Below, one piece after another: positions 22,046 through 24,419 of a stretch of 24,419 bases of DNA; the stretch's first letter is position 1; the number at the start of each line of letters is the position of its first letter. The translations under genes and the position numbers were made by a program. The notes beneath the pieces are model-generated. The model did not search any database. It had not been told where the DNA came from and saw nothing but the letters and a program-made list of their open reading frames with translations. The stretch comes from CAYOBW01 sp964402115. GTDB taxonomy: Bacteria; Verrucomicrobiota; Kiritimatiellia; UBA8416; CAYOBW01. Location of the stretch: NCBI GenBank assembly GCA_964402115.1, contig CAYOBW010000093.1, forward strand, positions 1 through 24,419. The letters run 5' to 3'.

Positions 22046-22056
22046 GCGTTCGGCGC

Positions 22057-22218
22057 ATGAAGAAACTCTGCATCTTCCTCGGCATGACCGTGTTCGGGTG
22101 GCTGGGCTGGTGGGCCGGGGCGAAGATCGGACTGGTGACGGCCTACGTGCTGAGCGGCATCGCCAGCATGGTGGGCGTCTACGCGGGCTGGCGCATCAAC
22201 CGCGATTACTGCGAGTGA
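22057..22218 (+). CDS. Small two-helix membrane protein
   Basis: 53 aa, encoded by an open frame below usual length cut-offs: MKKLCIFLGMTVFGWLGWWA continues through AKIGLVTAYVLSGIASMVGV to YAGWRINRDYCE and a TGA at 22216-22218. Two glycine-rich hydrophobic helices joined by a short turn, with a charged tail. The composition is clearly protein-like and the gene sits 11 bases after the malectin gene, so it is probably co-transcribed. Similar short proteins occur in other bacteria as far as I recall, but no function is known to me. Confidence 0.75.
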   Translation: MKKLCIFLGMTVFGWLGWWAGAKIGLVTAYVLSGIASMVGVYAGWRINRDYCE

Positions 22219-22257
22219 CCCGGCGCGTCCGGTTGCCTGCCGGCGGGGGGCGAAAGC

Positions 22258-23082
22258 ATGGCCAAACGCAAGGCCGGCATGGGTGACTGGCTGCCCCTGG
22301 CCGGCGTGCGCGCCGCGCGCGTGGCGCCGACGGGCGAGGCGTTCCGCCCGGAGTGGATCGACTTCGAACGCGGCATCCGCGTGGGCAACCTCGAGCCGCA
22401 CGAGCGGATCACGCAGATCCTGAAGTACCACCTCGAAACCGCGCACGTCACGCCGTTCATCACCGACCGCTGGGGCCGCGGTGTCTTCTGGCAGTGGATT
22501 TGCTGGCTGCCCCGCGCGAACCGGGAGGCGAAGCCGCGCTCGCACGACGTCAACTTCGGCTGCGCCAAGTTCTTCATCTCCGCCGATACGACCGCGAAGG
22601 TCTTCAAGAGCGGCCTGCAGATCGAGCGCGGGTATGCAGCGGGGACGCCGCCGTTCGCCGGCTGCCTGCTGCAGGATGACTGGGACTGGAACCGGCTGAT
22701 GCGCCAGTGCCGTTCCGGCAGCGCGCTGGATGCCGAGCTGGGGCGCCTGCTGAAGGGCGAGGGCTTCGTCGCGGAGGTTGGCAACTGGGATGCCAATGCG
22801 GTTTTCGACGCGGACCACTTTGCCTCTGCGCGCGACGTGCGCACCGCCGCCCGGCGCTGCTCCGCGCGCGAGTGGGCGGGCTTTCAGCTCTACTATCCCA
22901 TGCCGGCCGCCGACGTGCAGGCCTGCACGGGCGACGAGCTGGTCACGGCCGTCAAAGGGGTCTTCGCCCAGGTGACGCCCGCCATGAACCTCTGCATGCA
23001 GATTACGCTGCCAGGCGGGGCTCCGCAAGGCGCGCACCGGCAAGCTGCGATTCCCGACGCACATCCCCGCGGGCCAAGATGA
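22258..23082 (+). CDS. Hypothetical protein (unrecognised domain)
   Basis: 274 aa with a purine-rich leader (GGGGGGCGAAAGC) before ATG 22258. Composition is that of a real soluble protein, with many Trp and Cys: PEWIDFERGIRVGNLEPHER, HVTPFITDRWGRGVFWQWIC, VNFGCAKFFISADTTAKVFK, GLQIERGYA, LQDDWDWNRLM, GFVAEVGNWDANAVF and WAGFQLYYPMP. No signal peptide or membrane helix. I do not recognise a family. The last ~22 residues (GGAPQGAHRQAAIPDAHPRG) look unlike the rest; the +1 frame there reads LRKARTGKLRFPTHIPAGQ, so a frameshift near base 23010 is possible. Its TGA overlaps the start of the next gene (ATGA, 23079-23082). Confidence 0.75.
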   Translation: MAKRKAGMGDWLPLAGVRAARVAPTGEAFRPEWIDFERGIRVGNLEPHERITQILKYHLETAHVTPFITDRWGRGVFWQWICWLPRANREAKPRSHDVNFGCAKFFISADTTAKVFKSGLQIERGYAAGTPPFAGCLLQDDWDWNRLMRQCRSGSALDAELGRLLKGEGFVAEVGNWDANAVFDADHFASARDVRTAARRCSAREWAGFQLYYPMPAADVQACTGDELVTAVKGVFAQVTPAMNLCMQITLPGGAPQGAHRQAAIPDAHPRGPR

Positions 23083-23576
23083 CAGAGACGACCAAAGCGG
23101 AGAAGCTCCCCGTCGCCGCGCCCTGCGTGGCGAGTGTGCTGTGGCTGCTGTCGCTCCTCTTCATGGGCTGGACAGCGCCGGTTTTCCTGGAGATGTTTCG
23201 CGATTTCGGCGTGGATCCCCTGCCGTACCCCCTCAGGCTGATCTCGCACCTTCACTGGCATTGGACGCTGCCGCTCGGTGGCCTGATTGCCGCCGGTCTG
23301 CTGTGGAGTTCGAGGCACTGGTCCCGAAGGACCACGCTGGCGGTTGACGCGGTCGCCATGGCGTTGGCTGTCGTTGCGCTCATAGCCTTCTTCTGCACGG
23401 TGTTTCGGCCGATCTTCCGAGTGAACGGTGCCGGGGATTGTGCGGGGGATCCGGCCCGGCACGACGCGCGTTGCCTGGCACTCTTCCCGAATATTGTGCA
23501 GGTAGTTTGCCTGGCACCAACAGTGCCTGAACCCCTAACCGGAGGACACCGATGCAACGACAGCGATGGTGTATGA
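23079..23576 (+). CDS. Small membrane protein, C-terminus possibly altered by repeats
   Basis: 165 aa, coupled to the upstream gene by ATGA. Three hydrophobic helices are seen in the first ~110 residues (VASVLWLLSLLFMGWTAPVF, TLPLGGLIAAGLLW, VDAVAMALAVVALIAFFC). The remaining ~55 residues (NGAGDCAGDPARHDARC, LAPTVPEPLTGGHRCNDSDG) are polar, Cys-rich and partly encoded by two TTGCCTGGCAC repeats. This tail may not be native: the original stop may have been lost by repeat insertion. The 3' end overlaps the next gene by 25 bases. Function unknown. Confidence 0.65.
   Translation: MTETTKAEKLPVAAPCVASVLWLLSLLFMGWTAPVFLEMFRDFGVDPLPYPLRLISHLHWHWTLPLGGLIAAGLLWSSRHWSRRTTLAVDAVAMALAVVALIAFFCTVFRPIFRVNGAGDCAGDPARHDARCLALFPNIVQVVCLAPTVPEPLTGGHRCNDSDGV
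23471..23517. repeat. Two direct copies of TTGCCTGGCAC
   Basis: TTGCCTGGCAC occurs at 23471-23481 and again at 23507-23517. The first continues TCTTCCCG. The reverse complement of the repeat near 24345-24360 reads CCTGGCACCATTCCTCG, so these are related motifs in opposite orientation on either side of the 23552 gene. Confidence 0.6.
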
Positions 23577-24370
23577 TCCTGATGGCGGTCTGGGCCTCTG
23601 TGGGGTACGGCCCTTGGACGGGTGGCGAGACGAACGCGGTCTATGTCTATGTGGACCTGCAGAAGGCAGAACTTGACGACATTCTAAACCAGGCGCTGGA
23701 GAGTCCCCAAACTGTGGACCGTGCGTACGCCCGCCTGGATCTTGTGTCAGCGGAGTTTCGATTCTCAGTAGGTCTGATGCGTGAGCTTCTGCTTGGGCAT
23801 TCGAGCGCCTGGCTGAGCACAGACAGTGGGCGGGGAGCTGCATGTGAGGAGCTTGACCGATTGACTCTTAGGACATTGCGGAGCGCTCTGGTCTTTCGCA
23901 TGGCGAGTTTTCGCGTCAATGTGCTCGACGAGATTATGGTCGATTACCTTTATGACAAGGCAGCTTCTGCGGCGATCATGAACCCTGTTGAGCAGATTGC
24001 AGTAGCAAGGCAACGCCTCCAAGCAGAGGGACCCCTGCCATCCTACGTTTCCCCCGTGCGAGGCGGAAACGAGAAAGGTACATGGCGAACCGAAGTGGTG
24101 GTGCCGGGGTGTATACGCGAAAGCATCACATGGACGCAGAAGCTCACTGCTCAAGGAAGACTCTGCCTTCCAACCCAGCGCGTATCGGAAAAGCTGGGAG
24201 ACAACGCGTACGTAGTAGGCCGTGACATGCCACGCGAACGACCGGCTGACATGGAGAATTGGCTGTGGGATGCGATCCAGAAACGCAGGATGGAGCTAGA
24301 GGGGAGGAATGATGCGGGAGGAATGGTGCCGAGGAATGGTGCCCGAGGAATGGTGCCAGGTGATTTTTGA
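23552..24370 (+). CDS. Hypothetical secreted protein of lower GC content
   Basis: 272 aa. GGAGG at 23541-23545 with a 6-base spacer makes ATG 23552 convincing. Residues 1-25 form a possible signal peptide (RWCMILMAVWASVGYGPWTGG). The body is helical and soluble (YVDLQKAELDDILNQALESP, SAEFRFSVGLMRELLLG, LDRLTLRTLRSALVFRMASF, AASAAIMNPVEQIAVARQRL). Base composition is visibly lower in GC than its neighbours: the line 23941-24000 is 30/60 GC and 24121-24180 is 33/60. The final ~23 residues (GRNDAGGMVPRNGARGMVPG) are encoded by a repeat array, so the native C-terminus may be lost. The low GC and flanking inverted motifs hint at acquired DNA. No family recognised. Confidence 0.65.
   Translation: MQRQRWCMILMAVWASVGYGPWTGGETNAVYVYVDLQKAELDDILNQALESPQTVDRAYARLDLVSAEFRFSVGLMRELLLGHSSAWLSTDSGRGAACEELDRLTLRTLRSALVFRMASFRVNVLDEIMVDYLYDKAASAAIMNPVEQIAVARQRLQAEGPLPSYVSPVRGGNEKGTWRTEVVVPGCIRESITWTQKLTAQGRLCLPTQRVSEKLGDNAYVVGRDMPRERPADMENWLWDAIQKRRMELEGRNDAGGMVPRNGARGMVPGDF
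24303..24360. repeat. Tandem GAGGAATGGTGCC repeat
   Basis: Four imperfect copies of a 13-14 base unit, GAGGAATG(A/G)TGCC, follow one another, the last running into GTGCCAGG. The tract then reads AGGTGATTTTTGACACGTGT, which supplies the TGA stop of the overlapping gene. The array is partly in frame and builds the gene's C-terminus. Confidence 0.7.
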
Positions 24371-24419
24371 CACGTGTCCTGGAGCGGGTTGATGGATCGC
24401 ATCAAGCAGCCGGAACGCC

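Overview
The window is GC-rich bacterial DNA, probably a metagenome-assembled scaffold because it contains a 100-N gap. Gene content points to the PVC superphylum (Kiritimatiellota, Lentisphaerota, Planctomycetota or Verrucomicrobiota). The pointers are a Tat-exported Gfo/Idh/MocA oxidoreductase, a lipoprotein sugar isomerase/epimerase with a discoidin-like tail, large secreted glycosidase-like proteins, a malectin-domain protein, a DUF4190 protein with a pseudopilin-like tail, and many degenerate intergenic repeats. No rRNA, tRNA or CRISPR array was seen. The phylum is inferred from gene style only.

Region 1 (1-11972) is a carbohydrate-processing region. It holds the 3' part of a clan-A-like glycoside hydrolase, the exported oxidoreductase, the lipoprotein isomerase/epimerase, an unknown 229-aa protein, a 1449-aa secreted protein resembling GH101/GH129 enzymes, and an exported five-bladed-propeller protein. 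The gaps carry most of the repeats: a 117-bp MITE-like element with near-perfect terminal inverted repeats, a dispersed palindrome family (GGACGG...CCGTCC), and degenerate arrays with 6-bp and 7-bp periods. The scaffold gap at 4872-4971 is bordered by an exact 55-bp duplication that looks like an assembler k-mer overlap.

Region 2 (12022-14197, minus strand) is an AbrB antitoxin, a PIN toxin and a membrane priming sugar transferase. They are chained by GTGA and ATGA stop/start overlaps.

Region 3 (14393-19671, plus strand) is a run of closely spaced genes: a DUF4190/pseudopilin-like protein, a zinc-ribbon protein, a fused PabB-PabC for p-aminobenzoate (folate) synthesis, a HAD phosphatase, an M50-like membrane metallopeptidase, an ECF sigma factor and a one-TM anti-sigma-like protein. 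The anti-sigma gene runs 107 bp into the convergent rsfS gene.

Region 4 (19565-21351, minus strand) is a Crp/Fnr regulator, nadD and rsfS, with the frequently conserved nadD-rsfS pair at its end. Divergent from it (21494-24370, plus strand) are a malectin-domain protein, a 53-aa membrane protein, an unknown 274-aa protein coupled by ATGA to a small membrane protein, and an unknown secreted protein of visibly lower GC flanked by inverted CCTGGCAC repeats.

Nothing in the window is clearly a new defence or mobile system. The best candidates for new biology are the toxin-antitoxin/glycosyltransferase coupling, the protease/sigma/anti-sigma cluster, the exported oxidoreductase/isomerase pair, the unusual GH101/129-like protein, and the repeat families.
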